Assembly (NCBI GenBank): GCA_013339765.2
Contig: CM023453.1
Coordinates: forward strand, 87,362,685-87,426,684
DNA length: 64,000 nt
Direction of reading: 5' to 3'
Source: Haemaphysalis longicornis
Taxonomy: Eukaryota; Arthropoda; Arachnida; Ixodida; Ixodidae
In this document: positions 47,661-59,785 of the stretch, piece after piece
Position numbering within the stretch: position 1 is the first letter of the stretch
How the letters are laid out: each line of letters opens with the position of its first letter
The notes under the pieces: generated by a model
Database searches by the model: none
What the model was told of the DNA's origin: nothing
The model's input: the letters and a program-made list of their open reading frames with translations, nothing else
Made by a program: the position numbers and the translations under genes

Positions 47661-48878
47661 GTGAAGCACCACCAACTAGCTTCGTTCTACGTCCGTCAGA
47701 TGATGGGCCCACTTTATCGACAGCTGCATTTTAGTGGTCCCAAGTCAATACATAAAGTCGATTATTCTCTCTCTCTCTCTCTCTCTCGCAACGACTGCTC
47801 ACCCACCAAATACAAAGCCGCCAAGGCGAGATGAGAGGGGATGTTTTAAAAGAGAGAATGTCAGTTGGGTTAGTACTTCGCACACTTTCCAGAACAACTG
47901 TAATGCAAAAAGGTAAAAATATTACCATCCCTTCCTAACGAAAGTTGAAAGGAGCGCAAAGGCTAAAAGGGCGTCCAACCTTCGCTGAAAGTGCGTCCAA
48001 GAAATCGTCAAACCATCAAAGACCCAAATCGCAAACGAAGAATGAACCCAGTGCGACGATTTTTCGCGCCCTCAGTAACCGCATCTACGAACGATCTAAA
48101 TGTATACCGGCACGTGGTTTATGAGATGAAGGTATACTATTGTACTCCTTCATGATCGATGCGTCTATTGTGTTACCTAGAACCGTTCCTTTTTTCGCGA
48201 TTTTCAAGTAACCGTTTCGACACAATGGAAGCCCGGCTTCACGCATGCGGCGTGTAGTCCAGAGACTTTAGTTTTTCGGTCGACCAACCGGTCTATGGAG
48301 AAATGCACTAGGAAAGCTGTGTCTTTAAAAAGCTTTCGCTTTAAAACGCAACAATAAACTTTAGCTAAGACACTTGGTCTGGCCGAAGCTACCTCTGCAC
48401 GCTAAACCATGAGCTTAATGCGATTATCTCCATCGTGATCCTCATCAAAAGAGGGCGAAGGGGGGAGGGGAGGAAGAGAGGAGGAGGGGTTTTGTTACAG
48501 GGGCAGCAGAAACACTATCATCTTTTTACGTCATTGGCAGCGAAGCACGCAAATAACGCGAGCGTTCTGTTTATGCGGAGGCAATAAATGGTCCGTTAAG
48601 CGAAAAAGCCTGCGTCTGCGTCTGTAACGGCGAAACGGCTTCTGGCCGTTCGTTCTGCAGCGCATAACGTCAAGCGGCCGGAGGTGGACCAAGCCCTCCG
48701 AAAACGAGAGGCGGGAACTAAGCGTATCGGGCGTTCTATCGGACATAGTGCTTTTATATTCAGAACCATTAGGAAGTGCTCTGGGGTCCTCGGACTTTTG
48801 AAAAACAAAGGACATCCAGCGCTAGCTTGACTCCTCTCGCTTTACCAGCACATTGCTTGCGATTTTCTCCTGCGCACG

Positions 48879-49430
48879 TTGCGAAGAAAAATCGCCCCCA
48901 CCCCTTATTCGCATGTGCAGCAATGTTATTTTAAATGCGTTCACGGCGTCTCACACAAACTAAAAAGAATTGTGGAACGCTCGGGGGTGCGAGTCGTGTT
49001 TTCTTCTCCCAAGAAGTTGGGCGGCCTTTGCAAGGCGGTGAACTCGGATGAACCTAGGCGCAACGTCTGCAACAAGGGACACACAAGGCGTTTTATTGAG
49101 TGTGCAACCAAAGCTGTGTACGAGATTCCACTGTCCTGTGGCGGCTCGTATATCGGACAAACGGGACGATGTGTGAATGACCGTCTTCGTGAACACGCTA
49201 ACAACATCAAATCCGGTACCGGTAGTAACCTTGCCACACATGTTGCTTCGTGCGCGAACAAATCCTCATGTGAGCCCTTGTTTGAGCATTGTCATGTTCT
49301 TAAGCGCTATGGTGACCAAAGAACACGCGAGATCTTTGAAGCTTTTTCTATGCACGAGCGTGCGGGTGCATGTGTCAGCAAACCGTTTGTCGACTTGTTG
49401 CCAAAGGAGATTGCATATCTACAATCCTAA
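48879..49430 (+). CDS. Penelope-like element C-terminus with GIY-YIG endonuclease (5'-truncated)
   Basis: The 183-codon frame begins in the linker after the reverse transcriptase (HKLKRIVERSGVRVVFSSPKKLGGLC, residues 26-51 in two blocks), passes a C-x2-GH-x3-FIEC motif (64-75), then the GIY-YIG domain: VYEIPLSCGGSYIGQTGR (80-97) and DRLREH (101-106). A conserved glutamate candidate lies in the TREIFEAF stretch (149-156). The order is that of Penelope-like retroelements, whose GIY-YIG nuclease nicks the target. The reverse transcriptase is absent upstream, so this is a truncated insertion, not a host gene. The remaining frame is undisrupted, which suggests a young insertion. First codon is not an ATG; the true homology starts near 48900. 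Confidence 0.8.
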   Translation: MRRKIAPTPYSHVQQCYFKCVHGVSHKLKRIVERSGVRVVFSSPKKLGGLCKAVNSDEPRRNVCNKGHTRRFIECATKAVYEIPLSCGGSYIGQTGRCVNDRLREHANNIKSGTGSNLATHVASCANKSSCEPLFEHCHVLKRYGDQRTREIFEAFSMHERAGACVSKPFVDLLPKEIAYLQS

Positions 49431-49570
49431 CTTTATCTTGTTTTAGTATTCTTCCTGGTTTTCCTTATATTGCATGCGCGCAATAAAATTCATTCAGTTG
49501 TCAGTCAGCGCCCGTGTTTGTCTTTTTCTCATCTTACGTGTCATTTCTTTGCGCTGTTTTTTGCCTTCAG
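48879..49570 (+). mobile_element. 5'-truncated Penelope-like retroelement
   Basis: The element comprises the GIY-YIG coding end, a stop at 49428-49430, and a short 3'UTR with AATAAA at about 49481, then GTCAGTCAGCGCCCGTGTTT, a tail type I associate with tick Penelope-like copies. The 3' boundary is approximate. Confidence 0.7.
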
Positions 49571-49729
49571 TTATTTTAAAAATTCGTGCCATTTCACTCT
49601 GTGAGAAAGGGTGACTTGCGAAGCTGGATGCCGCTCACAGAGTGCAAGAAAAAAAAAAACACGCTTGTTTGTAATTTGCGATTAAGCATACTTCCTAGCC
49701 AATCATCTGAACGAAACCTGGAATGACCC

Positions 49730-50770
49730 GAGCTGTGTTCTGACGGGCAAACATGCAGCTCCTTGTTTCACTCCGGCGTAGGCATCTTACCGTTTGTGTA
49801 GAACCAACCCAATCGCTAGACCACTGAGAGCACACCGGACAGGTCGCACTGGACCGTTTGACGTCCACGTTTAATCCTCCCACCAGCACAACGAACCTGT
49901 CATCAGGGAGGCCATAAAACATAAAACCTATAGCTGCGTGTGCACGCCCCTCTCCCCCCAACCCCTGCACGCATAAACCGGCAACCGTTTATGCGCGCGT
50001 GCTTGGAAGTGAAAGAAACCGTTGAAAATGTCACTTCGAAAGACCTCTGAGCTCAACAAGTAATATGGGCCCACGTCGGCGTCCTAAGCGGGCAAGTCGT
50101 TGACCGGGAGAGATTCGAAGCTACTCGACGAGCTGGAACTTCAGGCTGCTAATGCGGCAGCGGTGGCTTTTTGTTGTTCTCGCACCCATTCGCGCTTCTG
50201 TTCGAGCCGACTCGTTTTCAAATCCCGCTCTTCTTTCTCCGAGTGAACGGCACGCGCTGTTCCCATAGCGAGTTAAAACATGGAAGGCCTCGAGCTTTAT
50301 TCTAGCGGACAAACATGCGACTGTCCGTTTTCCTACCCAATCGTAGGCATCTCACTGTCTGTGTAACACGCCCATCCAGGCCCAAACCGCTTGATTGCGA
50401 AGGACAGCTGACAGGACGCATTGAGCCGTGAGACTCCCACGTCCTCTTAACAGCACAACGGGCATGTCCTCAAAACTGGCATGAAGCCCAGCTGTGCGTC
50501 CTCCCTCCTCCTCCTTTTACCTCCAGCTCTTGCACGCATAAATCGGCAACCGGTGATGGACGCATACTAACACGTGAATTACACCGGCGAAAATGTCAGT
50601 TAGAAAACCTATAAAGCTAAAAAATTATGTGCTCACGCCGGCGTTCCAACCGGGCAAGATGCTTGCCGACCAGGAGGGATTCGCAGTGCGGGCATACTCC
50701 GCGAAGTGGAATTTGAGGCGGCAACGGCGGTGGCTTTCGGCCACTTTTACGGCCATTCGCGCTTCTGTGC
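49730..50770. repeat. diverged tandem duplication with a 561-bp period
   Basis: Ordered shared blocks show the duplication: CGAGCT(G/T)T(G/A)TTCT..GACAAACATGC at 49730 and 50291, GTAGGCATCT at about 49779 and 50343, GCACGCATAAA(C/T)CGGCAACCG at 49966 and 50533, GAAAATGTCA at 50023 and 50589, GGCAAG..TTGACCG / TTGCCGACC, and CATTCGCGCTTCTGT at the ends. The second copy has an open plus frame (50593-50832) that the first copy breaks by stops, so coding is doubtful. Confidence 0.7.
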
Positions 50771-50774
50771 ATTC

Positions 50775-53626
50775 TCCGCAATCATCTGGTAACGGCGCCA
50801 CCACCGTTGTCAGCCGATTGCACAACTTCTGAAAGAAGCATCGGGGGTGGCGAGAGGAATACCTGTTGTGAAAGAGAGGTAGGCGGTGGCTGGGAGTAGC
50901 CCCGGAGCGACACAGAGTAAAGCGGCGTCACCGGAATGAAAACTAAGAGGGAAGGGGGGGGGGGGGGGTAACACATACTGCTTCGCAGTAAAACTATTAG
51001 ATTGGAGTACCTCGATAATGCGTCCTTAGAAAATGCAGCAGTGAGTGCGCGTACAAACTGTATTTGTATTTATTTCAACGTGTCGCTTCCATAATGGCTC
51101 GATTCTGATGAGAAGTAAAGCTTGGTTTCTTAACCCGCAGAGATCTATATAATGAAGCACTATTTCATAGTTTAGGCATACAGGGACACGTGTGAAACTT
51201 GTAATCGCAAACCTAATTGGCCTACAAACCAAAATCACATCTCATTTGATTTTCGCGGGTAATGCGGGTAATGCCCTCTTCACTTGCATTCGCGGGCAAT
51301 GCCCTCTTCACTTACGTCTCGACCGAGTTGAGATCGACGGTCCTCACCTCAAATATTCCACTCAACGTGAAAGCTATCGGAAATGCGGAGCAGTGATTCG
51401 CCAAAGGGGCTGTGGCGCCCTCTGTTGACTAGTTTCAGTATCACCCCGGCGTTGATACCGAAAGTAGTCAGATGAGGGCGCCACATCCCATGAAAATGCC
51501 CATAAAGAGACACTGGATTGAGTTTTCATTAATTTGGGGGAATTCGTGCGTTCATGATGTTTTCATTATTTTATATCATTGTGTACTTATTTGCGGCCTA
51601 GCAACGGTAGCCTCCGTGGCAGCGGCGCAGCGCAGGTCACCCCCAACACTTTGAATATGAATAACGTGTGCTTCTGTGGCGCAATTGGATTGCCATCTGC
51701 TGCGTGGCTCGAGTGACTGAGGTTCGATCCCGACCAGGGAAGCGGCGATCTTTTCCGAGCCTCTGCTTGGGTGCGTGACACCGTGACTACGGTGGTTAGA
51801 TACCGTGACCCCGGACGCGCTGCGATGACAAACCCGGCCCCCAGAGTGCTCCGCACCTAATGGAAGTATACAGGCAGTACTGCTTCCAGCATCATAAGAA
51901 CCACGTTTTATATTGCCTTTTAACCGCGTTCCCTTAAGAAGCACGACTGCATTTTTTTTGACGTTTCACATGTGGCTGCATTGACTTCCCTGGTGCGTAT
52001 GATTCGGGCCTGCCCCATTATTCTGATGCAATTCCTTCCGGCATGCAGGCAGTGTATCCTTTTGTAGCAGCCGCGATAGAAGCAGTTCGCTCGGGTGCCC
52101 CCCTCACCATTCCCGGGCAGCACGGGCGGAGCATATCAAAACGAGAAGCAGACGAGATTTCTCGCCAGCACAGAGCTATAAGGAACGTATTTAGAGGACT
52201 GGAGAAGGAGAGGCTTGGAGGGGGGTTGCGCCGGCTGATACCGCGGGCGGGCCACTCCGGCTGTCCCAGGCCGGGGCTCTCCTGGCCGGTACCTGCTGGA
52301 TGCGCTGAAATAGCAGCACCGGCGCGCTCTCTTCTTCTCAAGGACTTGGTGTTTGTGCCAAGATGAAGGAGGAACCGCGAGTGGAAGGTCGCGCAGCTCA
52401 GGCAGCTAGGCGTCACTCGCCAGGGGCAGCGCCGGCCCGGAGCAGAAGAAGAGGGAGATTTGCGTTGAATGCAGGCCAAGCTAGGCGTAGCGCGCTAGCT
52501 GCTGCTTGGCCCCTTCCCCTCGCCGTACGGGCTTCTCTGAAACCCCGAGGGATGCGCGAGTCACTCTGTTCGCCTCGCCGGAACAAACAATGGGGGGAGG
52601 GAGCAGCAGTGTGACAATGCGGTCCTGGGTCTCTGGAGCGGGTGGCTGAGAGTCCCGCTGCGGAGACTCTTTTGCAAGCGCAGCAGCAGCTTGTGGCACT
52701 CGAGCGCGAAATGGACGCGAAAACAGGCTTTGACAAATGCAGTTGCTTCCTTTCCGCGTCGGCTAACCTTGGCGTTAATTTGAAAGACAATGAAACCACT
52801 TTGGCAAGTGCACGCGATTGGCCAACGCCAATTTGGTCATGTGCCCTGGTTGCGCAATCTCGACAGTCCTTTCTGCTTTCTCCGCGAAGACCTCGCCTGG
52901 CTGGCATTCGCCCAGCGCGAAGAAATCTGCATGTAGGGCCGAGGTGTGTGGGGTCACCGCTTCCGCAAAGCAGAATGTCTACCGTAGGCAACATTGTGTG
53001 TTCACATGCAGTGTGTCCACCGAGCCGACCTAATCACGACCATCGACATTGCGTGCTTCGGCCTCACAATAGGACCGGTAGCGTGAAGTGGGGGGGGCCG
53101 GGGTATCGCTGTCATAGCTCGCACTTGAGATGGCCGTCAACTGTCAAGAGCACCAAAAAAAGGCGAAAAATTTTAAAGTGCTGTTGTATGGTTTCCCCCA
53201 ACCCATGCCGAAAAAAAAAAACGAAAACACGCACTGAGGTTACCCTTTAAATAGGAGGAATATCTCTCATCCGGAATTAAAAATACATTTCTTTATAATG
53301 TTTTCTCCTCAACTATAGCTCCCCCACAGAGTTGTACCAATGGAAATCTACATCATAAACTGTAACATAACAATAAACTTAAAAATTTATAATGATCGTT
53401 TTTATGGGGTTTAATTCGTTAAACAGTACCGGATTTCGGTCGGAATATGCAACAGAATTTTTAATGTCCGTGTTACGTGGAAGAACCCTATTAACCTAAC
53501 CATGAGGTACATCTGCCGCCTCCCACCTAATGAAGAAGTTCTGGGTTGGGTTAAAATTTTGCCATAAACTGCATTGGTAAAAAACTACCATTTACACTGT
53601 AATCTAACAGAAAAAAAAAATGGCGA
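50775..53626. other. gene-free stretch
   Basis: No supportable gene. It includes a G-run at about 50957, a SINE-like fragment at 51675-51750 and a GC-rich zone at 52060-53130 with several open frames on both strands and no recognisable domain. The zone at 52130-52240 (GAGCTATAAGGAACG) looks a little promoter- or LTR-like but no paired LTR is found. Confidence 0.35.
51675..51750 (+). mobile_element. tRNA-like SINE head fragment
   Basis: TGTGGCGCAATTGGATTGCC (A-box-like) and AGGTTCGATCCCGACC (B-box-like) are spaced as in a tRNA-derived promoter, followed by AGGGAAGCGG. It is close in layout to 12431-12497. It does not fold as a real tRNA. Confidence 0.5.
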
Positions 53627-54060
53627 AGCTCGCACTAAGTCGCGCAAGGCTTGAACCATAGCGGAGCTGGAGGATTTCTTTCTACGTAAGCACTGAAGGA
53701 CACACCACCACGCAGTGCATTAGGTTTGAAATTGTTTATTTACATGCTCCGTCGTCGCTTTTCACTGTGGTAGTAGTAGTATCCTCATATCCATCTATAT
53801 CGTCGTCTTCCTCATGCAGTACTGGCGGGCCCGGATTGTTTTGTCCGCAGGCTTTCACATTTCTCCCAAAGTGGAACGCGTCAGCACGCGCTAGAACCAA
53901 CGGCAACCGGTTTCGCGAAATGGGCGTCTGTAGCGCGAGCTGTCTTGTGCTCCCCCTTGAGGCACGGACGCCCCGTGAACTGTTTTCTTGGATTTTTTTG
54001 TGAGCACCACGTGCAAGCCTGGACGACGCCGCACTCCTGAAACGCGTGCTTACGTTCGCC
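53627..54060 (-). mobile_element. transposon fragment with an acidic C-terminal frame
   Basis: On the minus strand a frame (about 54110 to 53739) ends in an acidic tail (HEEDDDIDGYED) before a stop. The flank GAAGCTCGCACTAAGTCGCG plus CAAGGCTTGAA matches the outer flank of the foldback at 58340-60385 (GAAGCTTGCACTCA..CAAGGCTTGAA), whose frames also end in acidic tails. The block at 53822-54030 matches 27325-27640. I read it as a fragment of the same transposon family; class unknown. Confidence 0.45.
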
Positions 54061-55160
54061 GTAAAGGGACGGAAGTAACTACAACTTGGGTTTTCTGATG
54101 ATCCGCACACATTGCGGCCGGCAACAACAGCTCCTCTGTTAAAAAAACGTAACGGATGTCTTTTGGCACGGCGGCATTAAAACGAAGTTCGTGACGGCGC
54201 TGAGCGAAGTTCAAGGCGTACGTCGCGAAATAGCTTCCCACTTTGCCTCTTCGACATGCAAAGCCCGCATCAGTACGCTCGCACACTTCTCCTAAAGGGC
54301 TAAGCGGCCCACGGCACGCCATACCGCGCCAACGTCACTGCACGAAACAGCAACGCGTGTTAGTTGGCACTATCTCTTCAAACGAGAACCTACAACGTTC
54401 TACGTTCTCTCTTCCAGTTTCTCCCTATTTTACGCACTCGTTGGAGATTGTGACAGTGTGAGGCGGCTCGCCCACCGTCCGGAGACGCAGAATCGATGCA
54501 GTCGCACTGGGCCAGCGGCATGCAAATCGCGGCAGAGTTCAGCAGCGCGACAGTGCACCAGCGGCATCGCCCCGCGCTGTGCCTTCTCCGGCGGCAGCGG
54601 CTGCGAGTATTTCTGTGCGGGGCTGGTGCTATTTCGGCGACCTGCTCCGTTTGAGATCTGCACATGTCGGGCGCGAGGATGTAGGCCAGTGTCGCGGGCG
54701 CTCTAAAGCGATTAGGGTTCGCTTCGCAGGGCTCCGGCATTCCTCGCTACTGTGCCTCTAACATGCGTTGATGCGCGTCATATACGGCCTACTACGGCCA
54801 ACTACGGCCAACTACGGCTTTATTCTTATCTCGCCGCTAGTGAAACAGGTATCGTAAGGTCCCATGAAAGGTTATTTTTGTTCAAGGCTGTGAGATCAGA
54901 CCACAGCATTCCAAACGTGCGAGCCTGTGGGCTTTTATACCTCGTGATCCGCAGAAAACAGAAGAAAAAGGTGGGGGAGAGGGGGGGGGGGGTACTTGGT
55001 TAAGAGTTGAGGACTTTTTACTGAAGGACGTCATAAACAAGGGAAAATGAAACTGGGAAGAGGTTAGAAAACAAAAGTCTTCAAAACCTTATTGCTACTC
55101 CTTTTGTAACGCTATAAGGTACGTTCGACACTAGCCGCACCATGACTGACCCATTCACGA
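54061..55160. other. gene-free stretch
   Basis: No gene is recognised. Minor features are CTACGGC repeats at about 54784-54818 and a G-run at about 54980. Frames at 54390-54760 overlap on both strands. Confidence 0.35.
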
Positions 55161-55496
55161 TTAACACAATAACGAATCAGAGAGGTTTATAGAGGCCATT
55201 ATGAAAACCGATTTTTTACGATTGCCTCTAATAAGGCTGGGGCCAGCTGGAATTCGGCGAATGTGGTCCTGTTCATCAGATGCGAAGGAGTGTAGTGTTT
55301 GAACTTCCGATCGGCCTTGTGAAAAGGCCGAGCACATCCAGATGAGATGGTAAAGGTAGGCGACGACTAATTCTGTACAAAAGGTGCATTTTTTAGTATA
55401 TGTGCACAGAATTGTTGGCCTATAGTGCGCTATAGTCTCGAAGCGCGATATATTAAGTGAATTTGAAGAACCCGAGAAGCCTTTATCGTTGTCCAC
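55161..55496 (-). mobile_element. LINE C-terminal fragment (zinc knuckle)
   Basis: The minus-strand frame contains CTFCTELVVAYLYHLIWMC, a C-x2-C...H-x4-C knuckle like those in the LINE fragments at 17868-18591 and 61465-61925, with the YHLIWMC variant. The frame then continues through a region resembling the ORF2 C-terminus to a stop. RNase H and earlier domains are missing. Confidence 0.5.
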
Positions 55497-55790
55497 ATGG
55501 CCACTACCGCTTGCAAGAATAAAGAAGCGGGCTTGGTCCGTAGAAAATTACCTACTCATAGTATAGATTTATCGAGACCATTTACTTTACTGACTAAAAA
55601 TCGGTCCCTTTTGCTATCCGTGCGAGCATGATTAGGGTGAAAGTATGAAGTTGAGGAAAACGAGTGTCATGGGGGAAAGGGGACAAGATTCGAACAATTG
55701 CCGTGGCCCCAACGAAGTAGAGCTATAAACGAGGTAGGTGGAGGAAAAGACATGCACTACGCTTACAGCCACCTCGTTTTGTTACTTTCA

Positions 55791-55993
55791 GGGCGTTATG
55801 CTGCTGAGCCCGAGGACGCGGGTTTGATCCCGGCCGCAGTGGCTGCATTTCCGGTGGAAGCGAGAACAGGAAACATCCCTGTGTTAGATATTTCGGCGCA
55901 CGTTAAATATCCCCAGGTGGTCGAAATCAATACGGAGCTCTCCACTACGGTGCGCTTAATGCCCCAGGTGCAGCTTCGGCGTGTTAAATCCCT
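55791..55993 (+). mobile_element. tRNA-derived SINE, diverged and truncated (Ruka-like)
   Basis: It aligns block by block with 62775-63009: CTGCTGAGCCCGAGGACGCG, GGTTTGATCCCGGCCGC, CCCTGTGTTAGATATTTCGG, GCGCACGTTAAA, and CTCCACTACGGTGCGC. The A-box end and the CAAT tail are lost. Confidence 0.7.
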
Positions 55994-56338
55994 ATTTTGG
56001 TCAGTTTTCTAAGAACGGAGAAACACTTGTGCAAGAAAAAACAGCGTGTTGTTGAAACGAAAACGCGCGCCTTAACTGTGAAATCAGCTAATGTTTAAGA
56101 GCGACATCCCGCATATATCCAGCGAAATGCTACCATTTCGGAATTGCTGGGGTCTCGAAAAATTCCCTCGTTCGCTCCTGGCGGTAACGCTTCAGATGAC
56201 GACTTTGAACTTTGACAATGAGAAATCTTCATAGTGCTGAAGCAAAGGCAACTAACATAAGTCACCTGTGCAGGCCCCCCTAGCACTAGCTAGTATAAAG
56301 ACTTAATCGACTAAATACATTTTTTGCATGCGCTCAAC

Positions 56339-56860
56339 ACACATCACATTCATACATACCATATACATCATGCATACATACATACATACATACATACATA
56401 CATACATACATACATACATACATACATGCATACATACATACATACATACAAAACATGCATACATACATACATACATGCATGCATCGCAACAAATACATCA
56501 TACATGACATGCATACATACTTGCATACATGCACAACATACATACATACATACATACATACATAATACATACATACATACATACATACTACATACATGCA
56601 CGCATACATACATACATTAACACTACATACATACATACATCTACATACATACATCATATACATACATACATACATACATACATACATACATCTACATACA
56701 TACATACATACTACATACATACATCATACATACATACATACAACATACATACATACATACATACATACATACATACATCATACATACATACATACATACA
56801 TACATACATACATACATACATACATACATACATACATCATACATACATACAACATACAGC
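56339..56860. repeat. (CATA)n microsatellite, left part
   Basis: About 520 bp of CATA tetranucleotides with occasional TGCA and CTA interruptions. Open frames here translate as repetitive YIHT or MYVC peptides and are not genes. Confidence 0.95.
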
Positions 56861-56904
56861 GAATCAGAAATGAGAAATGAGGGCTCGTGATTTATAACAG
56901 GATA

Positions 56905-57280
56905 AGGTTGGCAGTCAAGGAAAACCTCGGAAAGCAAATGGGGGGAATGCATAGGTCATAGAAACAGATGAAGAATTTTTTGAGTCAGAAAGGAAAGTGG
57001 TGAAAAAGAAGGTCCCTTTCACGCCGAGTAGTCCAGTGGCGCTATCTAAAACCCCAAGTGCAGAAAACAAAACATACCTTGACATAAATACCCAGAAAGT
57101 GGTGGGAAACACCCACCGGTAGCGTATGTTATCGCACCAGACCGGTATTGTGGAGGTCGTGGGCTCGGACCCACCCGGCGGGCATTTTTCCCCGCTTTCT
57201 TTCTGACTTCAAAAATTCTTCATTGTTGTACGCCTACCGCATTCCCCCTTTGCTTTCCGAGGTTTTATGACTGCCAACCT
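56905..57280. mobile_element. foldback element with a tRNA-like core, lying within the CATA microsatellite
   Basis: The left arm (AGGTTGGCAGTCA, AAACCTCGGAAAGCAAA, GGGGGAATGC, ATGAAGAATTTTT, AGTCAGAAAG) recurs in inverted order and orientation to 57280, ending GACTGCCAACCT; arms are about 95-100 bp. Between them, at about 57110-57178, is a tRNA-like module with GGTCGTGGGCTCGGACCC as B-box. CATA arrays lie on both sides (a 50-bp non-CATA spacer on the left), so the element appears to have inserted in, or seeded, the microsatellite. Confidence 0.7.
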
Positions 57281-57545
57281 ACATACATACATCACATCAA
57301 TACATACATACAACATACATACATACAAACAACATACATACAACACTACATACATACCCATACTACATACATACATACATACACAGCATACATACATACA
57401 TACATACATACATACATCTCATGCATGCATACATCTGACATCTGACATGCAACATACATACATACATACATACATACATACATACATACATACATACATA
57501 CATACATACATACATACATACATACATACATACATACATACATAC
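57281..57545. repeat. (CATA)n microsatellite, right part
   Basis: About 265 bp of CATA units beginning immediately at the right end of the foldback; the final 100 bp are pure. Confidence 0.95.
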
Positions 57546-58339
57546 AAAAAGAATAAAAATATTACCGAGCGGCTCAAAAAGCCCCACAGCACTAAACCTA
57601 AAGCCTCAAACCAAAGACGTCGAACCTCAACCACCATCAAACGCCGACGAGCAGAGGCAATTTTGCTCACTGAATGACCAAATTGCTGTTTGTGCCTGTA
57701 CTAGGCGAGCTTGCGTGCTTTCGAAGGCCCGTTTTCTCCACATAACTTCCATTTCACGAAAACCCAGTTTCATATACCAAGCACTCGACACATACTCCGG
57801 AGCGATTGACACCCTTCTTGTTCTATTTTTTTTTTTTTTTTGCCGTCGGTGTCCCCCGCATTCACCAAGCTGCACATACCGAAGAGCTTCCTAGATGCCA
57901 AAAAACAGCACATTCGCCTGCACCGCCTGCTGCTTTTCTGATTATGTGGAATACGCGGTGTGCATACGGAATCGCCGCAATTTGTGCGACTGAGTCGTCG
58001 TTTTGCAGTTCTTCCGTGCGGTGCTTGCGGGTTTCTGATAAAAGTGGGGTGGGCAGCGTGAATTTTGGGAGGTAATCCGCGCATTTCGCATTACCGATGA
58101 TGCAATGCAGGTTTTGTTGGCGTAGGATATGCAGATGAAAACAGTAGAATTTTTTTTTGGACAAGGAGCGAAACTTTTATGCAAATATGTTGGGAACGAA
58201 CGAACAGCTCAAAATCCGGAAATGTGAGGCGGTTATGTGATCGGAAACCATTACGAAGTCTGCTTTCAAACATGGAAGCTGTTTCACGCGACCGGCCTTG
58301 AAACTGGCGTGTTGAGGGCAAAAACAGGACAAAAATATT
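57546..58339. other. gene-free stretch
   Basis: No gene is recognised; a T-run lies at about 57828-57841. Overlapping frames on both strands have no domain. Confidence 0.35.
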
Positions 58340-58425
58340 CTATTTTTAAAATGTGGGGAAGCTTGCACTCACAGGCAAGGCTTGAATGGCGGAACTGTTG
58401 TTGATGAGTATTGTCGGACGTATAG

Positions 58426-58808
58426 TCAAGTTTCAGTGTCATTGCTTATTTGCATAGCTGCGGTGCAGTATTCGTCGTAATCTACATCGAAGAGGTCACC
58501 GTCTTCTTCGCGGTGAGTACTGGATGCAAAGTTGTCTTCGGCATTGTAGGCTTCCACCAGCTCTTCGTCCTCTACTCGAGGCAGCGCGGGATCTGCTGGT
58601 CCTCTGGAGAAGGAGTAGCACACTCGTAGCCATGTCCCCAATTATCCATAACGGCGTCTAGAGAAGGCGGCGGCCGCGGTGACTTCTCCCAAGCAGAGTG
58701 TCTTACCTTCTTTAGCATTAGCGCTTGAGTTTCTTTTACATGCGCGGTAGCGCTTGAAGACAGCGCTACAGTTTTTTTCTTGCTTTTTTGTTTTTTTGCT
58801 AGAGCCAC
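58426..58808 (-). pseudogene. left-arm copy of transposon C-terminal frame, frameshifted
   Basis: Minus-strand translation gives ALSSSATAHVKETQALMLKK and VMDNWGHGYECATPSPED in one frame, then VEDEELVEAYNAEDNFASS in another, with the shift near 58600. The order matches the intact right-arm frame. The tail is acidic. Function of the encoded protein is unknown. Confidence 0.5.
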
Positions 58809-59785
58809 TGCGTCAGCCGGGGACTAAGCGGTTGTCGGTGCTTTTTTTACATGCGCAGTAGCACTTCATGACCGCGCTGATTTATTTTTTTTACCAGAGC
58901 CACTGCACGAGCCAGGGACTCGGCGGTTCCCGCGAGTCACGCGCTCGTGAGGGCTCGGCGAACGCCCAGCAACAGATACCATTTTCGTCGCACGCCCCAA
59001 TCCCAAACGTTAGATCTACGGAGTGTGCAACCGAGAGTTACCGTTGGTATTCTAGAAAAGTGGTGCGTACCTCGAGAGTAACACTCGTAGTGTTAGATTG
59101 GCCAACGAAAGAATCCAGCACGAGAAAGCTTCGCGTTCAGCCATCGTCGCACGGTTTTTTGGCCAGCTCGTCCATAACCACAACTGATGAATGGGTTTCA
59201 AACTTCTCTCTCCCCCACCCCCGCCGTCGACACCAACGAGGAGAGCGGGGTGTTCAGATGAGCTGGTCAGTCTATGTGAGCAGATGAGTGAGTGGGGTCG
59301 AATGCGGTGAGAGTGGTTTGGTGGCGGGGGATAAATGCGTTTGTGGTGATGAGAAGATGTCAGAAAGTGCTAGGATGTAGTTGATTTGGCAGGTGTAAAA
59401 GCCTGAGTAGCATAACCGGTTAGGTGCCTTCAAGCGCGAGATAAAGCGCGTTCGAAAACTCGTGAGCAGTGGTTGAAAAAACTGCTGAAGACGAGGAAGA
59501 GCGGCTTCAGTGCGCGTAGTGCATGCATTGTTATCAGCCTCCCCCACCTCTCCCCTCTCCACATTTGAACGGAGCAAGCGCAACTGAGCCACCCACGCTT
59601 TCTCAAGCAGCGTATTTGTAAACGAAAATCCCGGGCCGTCTCCACTAACGTGAATCCTGGGGAGGGGCGAAGCATGCAGTGTATAAGTGTATTTCTTGAC
59701 GCCTTGACGTTTTTCACAAGGAGATGAAATCACTGCGGGGTAGAGGTATACAGCTTTGCTGTAAAAGCCTCGTTGTCTTTGAAGA

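Noticed and set aside
56324..56952. Long open frames on both strands (YIHT and MYVC repeats)
   Set aside because: They translate the (CATA)n microsatellite and have no codon structure beyond the repeat.
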